From an uncultured Pseudomonadota bacterium (lineage in GTDB: Bacteria; Pseudomonadota; Alphaproteobacteria; Rs-D84): a stretch of 45,490 nucleotides of DNA. Position numbers and translations under genes: made by a program. This document shows, one piece after another, positions 7,754 to 16,005 of the stretch (position 1 is the stretch's first letter; every line of letters starts with the position of its first letter). A model generated the notes under the pieces. The model ran no database searches, was not told the DNA's origin, and saw only the letters and a list, made by a program, of their open reading frames with translations. The stretch covers positions 1 to 45,490 of the forward strand of contig CADAKI010000005.1 of assembly GCA_902788485.1 (NCBI GenBank). The letters are read 5' to 3'.

Positions 7754-7783
7754 AGATATAAGGTCAATCAAAATAATTTCAAG
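7754..7783 (-). promoter_or_regulatory. RpoH (sigma-32) heat-shock promoter of dnaK
   Basis: On the minus strand CTTGAA (7783-7778) is followed by CCTTATATCTG (7763-7753). Measured as CTTG-N17-CYTATNTNNG, this is an exact match to the alphaproteobacterial RpoH consensus as I remember it. The dnaK start codon is about 35 bp downstream. Confidence 0.75.
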
Positions 7784-7800
7784 TGGCAAAATATAAAAAA

Positions 7801-8697
7801 TTATTTGTTTAAAATCCCATCAATTTGATTTGCAAAACGCAGGGCATTATCATCATAAATATCGTTCAGGTCGTGTTTTTTGAAGCAATCCATTTGATAT
7901 TTTTTAACCCCGGCATCCGCACCGTCCCACGCGTCACCACGCATCGCCTTTAATTTATATTCTTCCCATGATTTACAATGATAATGATGTACGCGGCACA
8001 CCGACATCAAAATACTTTTTGTCGCGCCCGCAACATCATGTTCGTGGCATCCCATATGCATAACCAATCGTGGATTTACAATCGCCTTGTACAGCCAGTT
8101 TCTTTTTGCGCGCATTGTGTAATTTTTTGTGACAAGTCCTTGTGGTTTTGTTTTATGCCCATTTGAACCAAAAATCACCCATGGAATAATAATTTGCGCA
8201 ACATTTTCCGGAATTGTCGCTAAAAGGTCAGTCATATTATCATATTTTACCGGCACCAAAAATTCATCCAAATCAATTACCGCCAACCATTTGGTTTCAT
8301 TTTTATGTCGCGTGATACAATCGTTATAAGCCGGCAACTGCATTTTTTCGCCCGGGAAAAAAGTCCAATCCACCAACCCAGATTTAATATACGGTTTCAA
8401 CACATCGCGGGTTTTGTCCGAACTCTCGTTATCATACAGGTAAAATTTTTCAACCCCTAACAATTTGTGGAATTCAATCCATTCCGCCAAATATGGTCCC
8501 TCGTTTTTCATAATTGCCACAATGGCCAGGTTATATTTGAATTTTGTGGGTGTTTGCACAGATTTTCTAAAATCACGATTTTCGCGCATTTTGCGAAAAA
8601 CGCCATATTCAATCAACGATTTTACCCGGCGCGACACACGTTTGGATGGGATAAATGTTGCGATAACATGTGCAAAAAACCGACGCAGACCTTTCAT
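7801..8697 (-). CDS. Glycosyltransferase, GT92/GT2-like
   Basis: I use ATG 8697 (MKGLRRFFAHV), which follows AAAGG at 7 nt; the frame opens 14 codons earlier without a site. The 298-aa protein has an N-terminal basic segment, then the family core starting NLAIVAIMKNEGPYLAEWIE (about 70-90). KFYLYDNESSDKT follows, and then the DxD-like VIDLDEFLVP, which should bind the metal and nucleotide-sugar. HMGCHEHD and RVHHYH further on are typical of the GT92/DUF23-like group. There is no signal peptide, so it is probably cytoplasmic or peripheral. The acceptor is unknown; surface glycan or lipid-linked sugar is a guess. It has its own promoter and is separate from dnaK. Confidence 0.8.
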   Translation of the reverse strand: MKGLRRFFAHVIATFIPSKRVSRRVKSLIEYGVFRKMRENRDFRKSVQTPTKFKYNLAIVAIMKNEGPYLAEWIEFHKLLGVEKFYLYDNESSDKTRDVLKPYIKSGLVDWTFFPGEKMQLPAYNDCITRHKNETKWLAVIDLDEFLVPVKYDNMTDLLATIPENVAQIIIPWVIFGSNGHKTKPQGLVTKNYTMRAKRNWLYKAIVNPRLVMHMGCHEHDVAGATKSILMSVCRVHHYHCKSWEEYKLKAMRGDAWDGADAGVKKYQMDCFKKHDLNDIYDDNALRFANQIDGILNK

Positions 8698-8723
8698 AAT
8701 AAAACCTTTATATTTCAATAGGA

Positions 8724-8752
8724 AATATAACATATACACAAAATTAAATCAA
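8724..8752 (-). promoter_or_regulatory. Promoter of the glycosyltransferase gene
   Basis: TTGATT (8752-8747), a 17-bp spacer and TATATT (8729-8724) lie directly after the rplY terminator on the minus strand. Confidence 0.5.
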
Positions 8753-8753
8753 A

Positions 8754-8781
8754 CAAAAAACCGTCCAAAAACATGGACGGT
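8754..8781 (-). terminator. rplY terminator
   Basis: CCGTCC (8761-8766) and GGACGG (8775-8780) form the stem. A T-tract follows on the minus strand. Confidence 0.75.
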
Positions 8782-8804
8782 AAAACAAAATTATATTGTT
8801 TTTA

Positions 8805-9422
8805 TTATTTTTTTGCAGGTGCTGCCGCTGCGGCTGCCGCAGGTTTATTATCAGTTTCATCTGGCATTTTACCGCCGATTGTGACGAACGCCAATTCTGC
8901 CTGGTGCAGACCTAATTCGATACCTTTTGGCAAAACCAAATCTGTTCCGTGAACCACATCACCGATGTTCAGGTTTGTCAAATCGATAACAACTTTTTCC
9001 GGCATGTCATGAACCAATCCACGCAGTGCAACCTTACGCACCGCAAAGTTCAATACACCACCCATTTTCAAACCGCGTGATGTGTCAATATTTGCCAATT
9101 CCAACGGCACACTGACCGCGACCGGCGATTTAACATCAATGCGTTTAAAATCCACATGGATAACCCGATCAGACACCGGATGATATTGAATATCCATCAA
9201 CATGGCGTCTTCCGTTCCCTTTGGTGTTTTGATTTGGAACAATTTTGTCCGCAAAGAAGGGCGTTTCAACAACATTTCAAAATCGCGCATATTTAACACG
9301 ATTGCGGTTGGTTCCTTTTTTTCACCATAGATTACTGCGGGGATATTTTGATTTTTACGAATTGCACGTGCGGCCCCCTTGCCAGCAACATTACGAAATT
9401 CTGCATTTAATTCAATAGCCAT
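8805..9422 (-). CDS. rplY: 50S ribosomal protein L25 (CTC form)
   Basis: The 205-aa protein is the long L25/Ctc form: an N-terminal 5S-rRNA-binding beta-barrel (RNVAGKGAARAIRKNQNIPA, with the conserved AVIYG) and a C-terminal TL5-type domain (VAVSVPLELANIDTSRG to about residue 185). It ends in an Ala-rich and Lys tail. It binds 5S rRNA in the large subunit. AAAGGAC lies before the ATG. The common partner pth is not adjacent; the gene has its own promoter and terminator. Confidence 0.95.
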   Translation of the reverse strand: MAIELNAEFRNVAGKGAARAIRKNQNIPAVIYGEKKEPTAIVLNMRDFEMLLKRPSLRTKLFQIKTPKGTEDAMLMDIQYHPVSDRVIHVDFKRIDVKSPVAVSVPLELANIDTSRGLKMGGVLNFAVRKVALRGLVHDMPEKVVIDLTNLNIGDVVHGTDLVLPKGIELGLHQAELAFVTIGGKMPDETDNKPAAAAAAAPAKK

Positions 9423-9476
9423 TTTTTTGTCCTTTTTTTGTTATTGCGCGACCTCCAAGGGTGTCGTGCAGGGCGT

Positions 9477-9505
9477 ATTATGGAATAAAATATTCGAAAA
9501 ATCAA
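9477..9505 (-). promoter_or_regulatory. rplY promoter
   Basis: TTGATT (9505-9500), a 17-bp spacer and CATAAT (9482-9477) lie about 55 bp before rplY on the minus strand, just after the rsmD stop. Confidence 0.55.
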
Positions 9506-9516
9506 GTGTTTTTAAT

Positions 9517-10071
9517 TTAAATCCGGTGCAAAACCAGAAACCGTGCGCGTCCATATGTTTTATCGCGCAAAAGTGTCCATTTTGTGGTGTCCGGCATATA
9601 ATCAACATTTGCCTCAATCTCTTGCACGACGATGCCACGAAACCCAGAATCCGCCAATGCGTCAACAAAACGGATCCCTAAATCCGGATTATCATATGGC
9701 GGGTCAACAAAAACCAAATTCACCAAGTGTGCGTATTTACATATCTGTATTGCCGCATTAGATTTATCAATGGTGCGCCGTGCCAAATCAATTCCACGAA
9801 CATTTTCCGTGATGGCGCGCACTGACTCTGTTGATATATCTGTAAAAATAACGGTCGAATTACGATATCGTGATAAAACCTCTAATCCCAATGCGCCGGA
9901 CCCGGCAAACGCGTCCCACGCATGGATTTTAGAAATCATCCCCGGCAATGTCGCCGTCAAAGAATTAAATATCGCGCCACGCGCCAAATTCTGTGTTGGA
10001 CGCGCACCATTGGGCAATTTTAATTTGCGCCCACGGAATTCCCCAGAAATAACTTGTAAATTTGAATCCAT
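9517..10071 (-). CDS. rsmD: 16S rRNA (guanine966-N2)-methyltransferase
   Basis: The 184-aa product is the usual size. The N-terminal motif ISGEFRGRKLKLP and the RPT..ARGAIFNSL region are typical of RsmD. The SAM-binding loop DAFAGSGALGLEVLSR (about 53-68) and the catalytic FVDPPYD (about 120) are present. It methylates G966 of 16S rRNA during small-subunit assembly. No Shine-Dalgarno sequence precedes ATG 10071. Instead a -10 hexamer ends exactly 8 nt before the A of ATG, so the mRNA is probably leaderless. It is divergent from tadA, with the start codons only 18 bp apart. Confidence 0.93.
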   Translation of the reverse strand: MDSNLQVISGEFRGRKLKLPNGARPTQNLARGAIFNSLTATLPGMISKIHAWDAFAGSGALGLEVLSRYRNSTVIFTDISTESVRAITENVRGIDLARRTIDKSNAAIQICKYAHLVNLVFVDPPYDNPDLGIRFVDALADSGFRGIVVQEIEANVDYMPDTTKWTLLRDKTYGRARFLVLHRI

Positions 10072-10078
10072 GTATTAC

Positions 10079-10106
10079 AGTATACAATATGGATTTTATG
10101 AATCAA
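10079..10106 (-). promoter_or_regulatory. rsmD promoter placing the transcript start at the ATG
   Basis: On the minus strand TTGATT (10106-10101), a 16-bp spacer and TATACT (10084-10079) are followed by 7 nt and then ATG 10071. The -10 overlaps the palindrome GTATAC, which also lies just before tadA on the other strand. Its -35 lies inside the tadA coding region. Confidence 0.6.
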
Positions 10107-10535
10107 GCAATCATTTTGGCGCGCCGCGCATTTGCACACGACGATGTTCCAATCGGCGCGGTAATCGTGCGTGATGGTCGCATTATTGCGCGTGGTGAAA
10201 ATCGTGTTCAACAAAAGAAAAATCCAACATTACATGCCGAAATTGTTGCGATAAATCGTGCATGTAAAAAGTTAGGCACAAAATTTTTGGACGATTGTGA
10301 CATTTATGTGTCGCTGGAACCATGCGCCATGTGCGCGACCGCTATCTCTTTTGCACGAATAAAAAACATATATTTTGCGGCACCCGACCCAAAGGGTGGG
10401 GGCATAACCGCAAACGCACGCATTTTCGAAACCGATAAACACTTGTGGAAACCACATGTTCTTCAAATGCCAGAATACGCGGATGTATCCGCCAAATTGT
10501 TACGCGATTTTTTCAAACTTCGTCGCAAAAACTAA
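10089..10535 (+). CDS. tadA: tRNA-specific adenosine deaminase
   Basis: The 148-aa product (MDFMNQAIILARRAF) has the zinc deaminase motifs LHAEIVAI (HAE, zinc ligand and catalytic Glu) and PCAMCATAI (PCxxC, zinc ligands), and the lead-in VPIGAVIV of TadA. It converts A34 to inosine in tRNA-Arg. A second in-frame ATG at 10098 (MNQAII) is an equally plausible start; neither has a clear ribosome-binding site, and the leader would be only a few nt. A longer frame from 10062 would overlap rsmD and is less likely. Its stop codon overlaps the gpmI stop by 3 bp in a convergent arrangement. Confidence 0.93.
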   Translation: MDFMNQAIILARRAFAHDDVPIGAVIVRDGRIIARGENRVQQKKNPTLHAEIVAINRACKKLGTKFLDDCDIYVSLEPCAMCATAISFARIKNIYFAAPDPKGGGITANARIFETDKHLWKPHVLQMPEYADVSAKLLRDFFKLRRKN

Positions 10536-12007
10536 ATTAAACTGTGTCCGGTCATGTCCGCGGGTTTTGGCAATCCCAAGATTTTCAGCATCGTTGGCGC
10601 AATATCCGCCAATCCGCCATCCGCGACCGCCACATCACCCAGACCCGCAACAATAAAATTCACCGGATTTGTTGTATGCGAAGTGCAGGGCGCATTATTT
10701 TTATAATCCCACATTTCTTCGGCATTACCATGATCGGCGGTAATAAGTATTGCACCACCCAATTCTAAAACCCGTGGCACCAATCGTGCCAGTTGCGTAT
10801 CCAAGAATTCCATGGCACGTATTGCCGCAGATTTGTTTCCGGTGTGTCCCACCATATCGCCATTGGCATAATTCAAAATTACAACGTCGAAATTCGGTAA
10901 TTCAGCTAACAAAGTATCGGTGATTTCCTTGGCAGACATTTCTGGTTTTAAATCAAATGTTGCGACATCTGGGGACGCGATTAAAATTTTTTTACAACCC
11001 GCCAATTCGTCATTTGATTCTATATCAAAGAAATACGTCACATGATTGTATTTTTCTGTTTCGGCAATACGTAACTGTGTTTTCCCGGCCGCCGCTAATA
11101 CCGCACCCAAAGAATTTATATGAATTTCATCATCAATCAGTGCGGGACATACTTCATTTAATCCTTCGCCATATTGGGAAAAACATAAAATTTTTGCGCC
11201 TATATTTGATTGCACCATTGCACGCACAATTTGACGTGACCGGTCCGACCGATAATTTCCCCAAACAAAACCATCGTGTGCGGTAATCGGTGTTGCGTTT
11301 ATCACAATGGGTTTTATAAATTCATCTGTCTCGCCCCGTGCATACGCATCATTTAATGCCGTGCGAATATCTGGCGCAGAAAATTCAGCGCGCCCGTTCG
11401 CGATTGCATTAAATGCCATTTCGGTCCGGTCCATATTATGGTTGCGGTCCATTGTGTAATATCGTCCCGACAAAGTTCCCCAAAACGCACGATTGTCGGC
11501 CAAATATGGTGCCAATTCAGATTCAATCAAATCGATAAATTCACCGGCCGATTGCGGCGGCACATCGCGTCCATCGGCAACAAAGTGAATACACACCCGC
11601 AACCCAGAATCCAAAATATATTTCATAATGGTTATTTCGTCATCAATATTCGAATGTACACACCCCGACGACATCAAACCCGCAAAATGCACAATACCAT
11701 GTTTTTCACGCACAGACGCGATAAAATCGTTTAATTTTTTATTTGTGTTCCAATTTTCTTGGGCAAACCGCAACAAATATTGCCGCACAACACGTCCCGA
11801 ACCGATTGTGATGTGTCCGACCTCGGAATTACCCATGAGGCCGCCTGGCAAACCAACACACTCGCCACTGGCGCATAACTCAGAATGCGGATATTTTTCC
11901 AATAAAGAATTGAAAAATGGCATATGTGCCTTTGCCACGGCATTGTGTTCGTGATTGGCGTTTATTCCCACACCATCCATAATGCACAAAATTACAGGTT
12001 TTTTCAT
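10532..12007 (-). CDS. gpmI: 2,3-bisphosphoglycerate-independent phosphoglycerate mutase
   Basis: From ATG 12007 (MKKPVILCIMDGVG), preceded by GGAGA at 6 nt, the product is 491 aa. It interconverts 3- and 2-phosphoglycerate in glycolysis with two Mn ions. The catalytic Ser lies in MGNSEVGH. Metal ligands are in IMDGVG, YANGDMVGHTGN and ITADHGNAEEMWD, and the substrate-binding VADGRDVPPQSA is intact. The upstream in-frame ATG (4 codons earlier) overlaps the ribosome-binding site and is less likely. It is convergent with tadA. Confidence 0.97.
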   Translation of the reverse strand: MKKPVILCIMDGVGINANHEHNAVAKAHMPFFNSLLEKYPHSELCASGECVGLPGGLMGNSEVGHITIGSGRVVRQYLLRFAQENWNTNKKLNDFIASVREKHGIVHFAGLMSSGCVHSNIDDEITIMKYILDSGLRVCIHFVADGRDVPPQSAGEFIDLIESELAPYLADNRAFWGTLSGRYYTMDRNHNMDRTEMAFNAIANGRAEFSAPDIRTALNDAYARGETDEFIKPIVINATPITAHDGFVWGNYRSDRSRQIVRAMVQSNIGAKILCFSQYGEGLNEVCPALIDDEIHINSLGAVLAAAGKTQLRIAETEKYNHVTYFFDIESNDELAGCKKILIASPDVATFDLKPEMSAKEITDTLLAELPNFDVVILNYANGDMVGHTGNKSAAIRAMEFLDTQLARLVPRVLELGGAILITADHGNAEEMWDYKNNAPCTSHTTNPVNFIVAGLGDVAVADGGLADIAPTMLKILGLPKPADMTGHSLI

Positions 12008-12034
12008 GAATATCTCCATTTATTTCCGGATTGC

Positions 12035-12062
12035 ATTATAAGTATTTTTTATTGCAAAACAA
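12035..12062 (-). promoter_or_regulatory. gpmI promoter
   Basis: On the minus strand TTGTTT (12062-12057), a 16-bp spacer and TATAAT (12040-12035) lie about 28 bp before the ATG. Confidence 0.5.
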
Positions 12063-12120
12063 ACAAAAAAATATTATGTTGAAATTAATCTGATAACAAA
12101 TAAAACCAAGAAGGAAAAAC

Positions 12121-12579
12121 ATGGCGGGAAAACAATATGTTCATAACAGTGTGGATAACCATATCGGCCATCGTATGCAATTACGGCGCAGTATGCTGGG
12201 CCTGTCCCAGAAAGATTTGGGGGATTTGTGCGGTGTATCGTGCCAACAGATTCAAAAATATGAATCTGCAACAAATCGCATATCGGCATCCCGCCTGTTC
12301 CAGGTTGGGCGCGCATTGGACACACCGGTATCGTTTTTCTTTTGCGGACTGCCGGGAAATTTACCCGACGAAACCAAGGCAACAAAATCCCGTCGCGTAT
12401 CTGACCAGGACGAGGGTGACCCAATGGGCAAAACGGAAACATTACGCCTGATAAATTTGTATTGGAAATTATCCAGTGATAAACAACGTGCAATCGTGAT
12501 GGATATTTTAACCGCATTGAACCAGGGCGACCGGGTATCGGTCACCGAACAACAACCCGACGGCACAATCGTGTTGTGA
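12121..12579 (+). CDS. XRE-family (Cro/CI) transcriptional regulator
   Basis: The 152-aa protein has an N-terminal helix-turn-helix (about 14-68; VDNHIGHRMQLRRSMLGLSQ, then QQIQKYESATNRISASRL). VSFFFCGLP and a charged C-terminal helical region follow. This arrangement is common in Alphaproteobacteria, where such proteins are often global or cell-cycle-associated regulators; the target here is unknown. AGAAGGA lies before the ATG. It is a single gene with a strong terminator, not near any obvious partner. HTH residues are canonical. Confidence 0.88.
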   Translation: MAGKQYVHNSVDNHIGHRMQLRRSMLGLSQKDLGDLCGVSCQQIQKYESATNRISASRLFQVGRALDTPVSFFFCGLPGNLPDETKATKSRRVSDQDEGDPMGKTETLRLINLYWKLSSDKQRAIVMDILTALNQGDRVSVTEQQPDGTIVL

Positions 12580-12593
12580 TTTTAAAAACATTG

Positions 12594-12626
12594 TAAAAAA
12601 ATCCCGAAAGATTCGGGATTTTTTTT
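12594..12626. terminator. Bidirectional terminator between the XRE regulator and the exported-protein operon
   Basis: ATCCCGAA (12601-12608) and TTCGGGAT (12612-12619) form an 8-bp stem. A run of T follows on plus and a run of A precedes it, so it can act for both converging genes. Confidence 0.88.
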
Positions 12627-12633
12627 ATAAGTA

Positions 12634-13524
12634 TTACTGGCGTGGAATTTTTGAAACAGTCGTGGCATCCCGAATGTTCAATGTTGCCGCGGGCACAAAT
12701 TTTAATACAAATGCGGTTTCGGGCAATTTAAACACAGACGCATCGCTGGATTTACCATCCACAGAACAAACTTGTTGTAAATTGTCACTCAAAGTCCCGC
12801 TATTTGATATTGTTTTCATACAATTATACATTGCGCCCGGTGTGACACACATCCAACAATCATTAAATGCCTGAACAGAAACTTGCAATTTACTGGACCG
12901 CGCAATACAAGATAAAGTTGTTCTATCAAAAAATTGATTTGCCTCGCATTTTATACAAACGTTTTTTCTAATTCCTTGTGTGGATGACGATGCACACTCA
13001 ACACATGCAGACGAAGTAGCACTTGCAAACGCCTGACCTTCAGTACACGCGGCGACGCATTTTCCGTTATGTGATACAAAACCCGTTGTGCATTCGCCTG
13101 TTGCCTCGGTACATTTATCGTCAGGGTTATCTATTTGTCCGCAAATATTGGTGTTACGAATCCACGTGCACTTTCCGTTCGGCAATGTTTCTGTCACTGT
13201 TTCTGATTTTGTAATCCATTTTTCCCCCTGATAAAAACGTCCAGAACCGCTACTTGTGCCACCACAACACCAATAATTCCCTTTACCACCACGTTTTGTC
13301 CAATTAAATTTTTGACCATGATAAAGCCAAGTTACTTCATTCCATTTTGCTACCGAATTTCCCCGACAAGATTGACTTTGTTTGCCACAAAACCAAAACC
13401 AATCATTTCCCTCGGTATCAACATAGCATTCTACATTAGAATTACTATAGAAATTACCTGCATACAACAAAGACGAATTACCAACCATTCCGCATACCAA
13501 TAAAATATGTATAAATCTTTTCAT
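12634..13524 (-). CDS. Exported Cys-rich protein of unknown function (296 aa)
   Basis: A signal peptide (MKRFIHILLVCGMVGNSSLL, cleaved after LYAG) is followed by an aromatic/Gly-rich N-terminal part. The central Cys-rich region (about 120-210) has spacing like growth-factor-receptor or GCC2/GCC3-type repeats, with many CxxC and CxC pairs. The last part is hydrophobic and beta-like (ETAFVLKFVPAATLNIRD). It is 12 bp downstream of the 805-aa exported protein and shares its promoter and the shared terminator. Likely surface-exposed and disulfide-bonded; function unknown. Confidence 0.75.
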   Translation of the reverse strand: MKRFIHILLVCGMVGNSSLLYAGNFYSNSNVECYVDTEGNDWFWFCGKQSQSCRGNSVAKWNEVTWLYHGQKFNWTKRGGKGNYWCCGGTSSGSGRFYQGEKWITKSETVTETLPNGKCTWIRNTNICGQIDNPDDKCTEATGECTTGFVSHNGKCVAACTEGQAFASATSSACVECASSSTQGIRKNVCIKCEANQFFDRTTLSCIARSSKLQVSVQAFNDCWMCVTPGAMYNCMKTISNSGTLSDNLQQVCSVDGKSSDASVFKLPETAFVLKFVPAATLNIRDATTVSKIPRQ

Positions 13525-13536
13525 CTTTCATACCTA

Positions 13537-15954
13537 TTATTTCTCTATATAACAATTATTATCATCTGCCCAAATACCCAACACTTGTTCGCATTGATAT
13601 TTATAATATTCTATTGTCAAATTGCATTGTCCGGTTGATGCATCGTATGTTGCATACCCGTTGTTTCCAGTGCGTTTGTTTTCCGCATCGCAACGCGCCT
13701 TGACACTGTTTCTGATGCATTTACCCCATGTGTCAACGCCGTAATCAGATTGTGCCTGGGTATGACTTTTCCCAAAATTCACACTATAAAAACTATCTAT
13801 TACCGTTCCGTCGGACAATCCGGTGCTGTCTGTATCGTCGGCATCCACCCAAATACCATCTGCGGCCTCGCATTTTTCACCAATCAAATCACCCAGTTCT
13901 TCACGCAAATTCTCCAACTGTTGAATAACTTCGTTTTGTGAACGTGTTTCAAGTTTTCCGTCTGTTCCGACACCACAATTATCGATTGCGTAATTTATAA
14001 CCATACTAACCAAATCTTTTCCAGAATTTTGTGCAGAATCAGCCCAACTGTGATTACCATTCAAATTTCCAAAACTACGCAAACGGCAATTCCACGGATA
14101 ACCCTCGGTCCCGGTTGATGGTGTGCAAATTTGTTTCAGATAATTTTCAACGGCTGTGCCACATCCCTCGGCAATACGAACATCGTCAACCGTGCCAACA
14201 AAATTAGTCAATGATGCCAAACCACATGTGCTGGCATTTGTGATTTTACCGCGGGCATCAACCTTGCAAACCTCGGCACCATCGCGCGCATACAATGCCG
14301 CACATGCCAAAACTTTGTCGCTACACATGTCGCGCGACGCGCGTGCCGCCAATGCGCCAGACGCCTGAGCGGTTGTGTCATCGAAACTTTTTAATGCATC
14401 GCTTTGCGTATCATAACAATCCTTCATTGTTGAAACGCAAGACATTTTAACTTCTTCGATTTTTTCATCTTGGGCCTGAGAAATTTTAATCAACGCATTG
14501 CGCTTAAATTCAGACCAAACCGTATCCGCCAAATCGCGGCAAGATTCCAACGCAGTCCGCGCATACACGCGTTTTGAATCCAAAAATTTATTAAAATCTG
14601 GGTTTTGCGCCAACACATCCGCCGATGTCCCGTTCAGGTTAATTAATTCATTTAATTTGAATAAACGCGGGGAATAAATCGGCTCGCCCGAACTGGAATT
14701 TATATAAACACCGGTATAATCCAAACATTTTGCATAATCCGAACCACACGCGGTTGGCTGTGTCATGGCGCTCTCGACCCGGTCCAGACATTCGTTCACA
14801 TCCGCCGAATTATGCGAACGATATTCTTCCAATCTGGCCTCGCGCAGGTATTTTTCCGCCGTCCGCACGGTTGTTTTAATTTGTTCGGCCTTGGCATCGA
14901 TTTTCTTTTGATATGCGTTGCAATCCTGGGTGATTAAAATGCTGTATGCACTTTTCGCCATGTTGCGCATTGCGCCCGCATCGCATGTTTCGCCAACCAA
15001 CTGCATACATTGTGTGTGTGCATTGTTATACAATTCCACACCGTCCATGGTTGATAAATCGGCCGCAGACGAATCGTTAAACAACGATGTTGATGGCGCG
15101 CCCCAAATATCGCCAAAATCGGTTGAAAAATCAATCGACATACCGGTCAAGGATGATAAACTATTTTTTGTATCTGTCGCCTTTTTCTTGCCAGACAACA
15201 AATCATCGATATTACTCAATAATTCCGCCGCGCCAGACGTGTCGTTTTTAATTGCTTGCTCGCCCGCCGTTGCCGTGTACATCGCGTTGACTTCTTCGGC
15301 CGACAAATTAACCGCGTTCAAATTATTATTTTCAAATTGTGCCAACAATGTTGTTGCCGCATCCAATGCGTCTTCGCGGTCGCGGAAATCACGGTAATTA
15401 TTACTGCAATAACACCGGCGATATGTTTCGTTTGCCCCGGCACAGAATTGATCCATACATGTGTTATACGCATCACGACATTGATTATAACCATCACCCA
15501 ATTTTGATATATCACCGAACACCGCCGTTGCGCGTGCGCGTGACGCGCCACCCATTTGCACCGCCGACCGTGCATTTCGTGCGCCCGTTGATGTGCGCGC
15601 CGTCGTTGTTGGTGTGGCACTGCGCGACATACCAAACGCACGACGAATAATCGCATTGCCCGCATTACTGATAATATTACCCGCCCTGGATATAGAATTT
15701 GCCGTTGTTGCCGAACGATTCGGCGTGATCGATGCGCGTTTTGCCACCGTGCGTGCATCACGAGATACCGTGCCGCGTTGTAAAACAATCGGCTGAACCG
15801 TGACACGTGCGCCACTTGCCGATGTGCCCGACACGCGTGTCGCGGATGATGTCGCCGTGCGCTGTGTCGCAGGCGTGGCACCAAACGACATTGGAACCAT
15901 TATCGATGTAATAAACAAACCACAGAAAATATATCGCAAATTTTTAATCATCAT
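13537..15954 (-). CDS. Large exported protein of unknown function (805 aa)
   Basis: The ATG follows AAGAGAGA. A signal peptide (MMIKNLRYIFCGLFITSIMV, to SFGA about residue 26) leads into a Ser/Thr/Arg/Ala-rich low-complexity linker (about 27-135), a probably extended, basic region. The main part has regularly spaced Cys (about 150-190, DGYNQCRDAYNTCMDQFCAG, and many later pairs such as CVSTMKDC and CSDKVLACAALY) and helical stretches. There are no repeats long enough to name a domain. The two Cys-containing proteins form one operon. I cannot assign a function; an extracytoplasmic structural or binding role is inference only. Confidence 0.75.
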   Translation of the reverse strand: MMIKNLRYIFCGLFITSIMVPMSFGATPATQRTATSSATRVSGTSASGARVTVQPIVLQRGTVSRDARTVAKRASITPNRSATTANSISRAGNIISNAGNAIIRRAFGMSRSATPTTTARTSTGARNARSAVQMGGASRARATAVFGDISKLGDGYNQCRDAYNTCMDQFCAGANETYRRCYCSNNYRDFRDREDALDAATTLLAQFENNNLNAVNLSAEEVNAMYTATAGEQAIKNDTSGAAELLSNIDDLLSGKKKATDTKNSLSSLTGMSIDFSTDFGDIWGAPSTSLFNDSSAADLSTMDGVELYNNAHTQCMQLVGETCDAGAMRNMAKSAYSILITQDCNAYQKKIDAKAEQIKTTVRTAEKYLREARLEEYRSHNSADVNECLDRVESAMTQPTACGSDYAKCLDYTGVYINSSSGEPIYSPRLFKLNELINLNGTSADVLAQNPDFNKFLDSKRVYARTALESCRDLADTVWSEFKRNALIKISQAQDEKIEEVKMSCVSTMKDCYDTQSDALKSFDDTTAQASGALAARASRDMCSDKVLACAALYARDGAEVCKVDARGKITNASTCGLASLTNFVGTVDDVRIAEGCGTAVENYLKQICTPSTGTEGYPWNCRLRSFGNLNGNHSWADSAQNSGKDLVSMVINYAIDNCGVGTDGKLETRSQNEVIQQLENLREELGDLIGEKCEAADGIWVDADDTDSTGLSDGTVIDSFYSVNFGKSHTQAQSDYGVDTWGKCIRNSVKARCDAENKRTGNNGYATYDASTGQCNLTIEYYKYQCEQVLGIWADDNNCYIEK

Positions 15955-15968
15955 TCTCTCTTGGGTCT

Positions 15969-15998
15969 ATTATACCATTTTTCAAAAATTTAAATCAA
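15969..15998 (-). promoter_or_regulatory. Promoter of the exported Cys-protein operon
   Basis: On the minus strand TTGATT (15998-15993), an 18-bp spacer and TATAAT (15974-15969) lie about 15 bp before ATG 15954. Confidence 0.6.
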
Positions 15999-16005
15999 CA
16001 CCATT

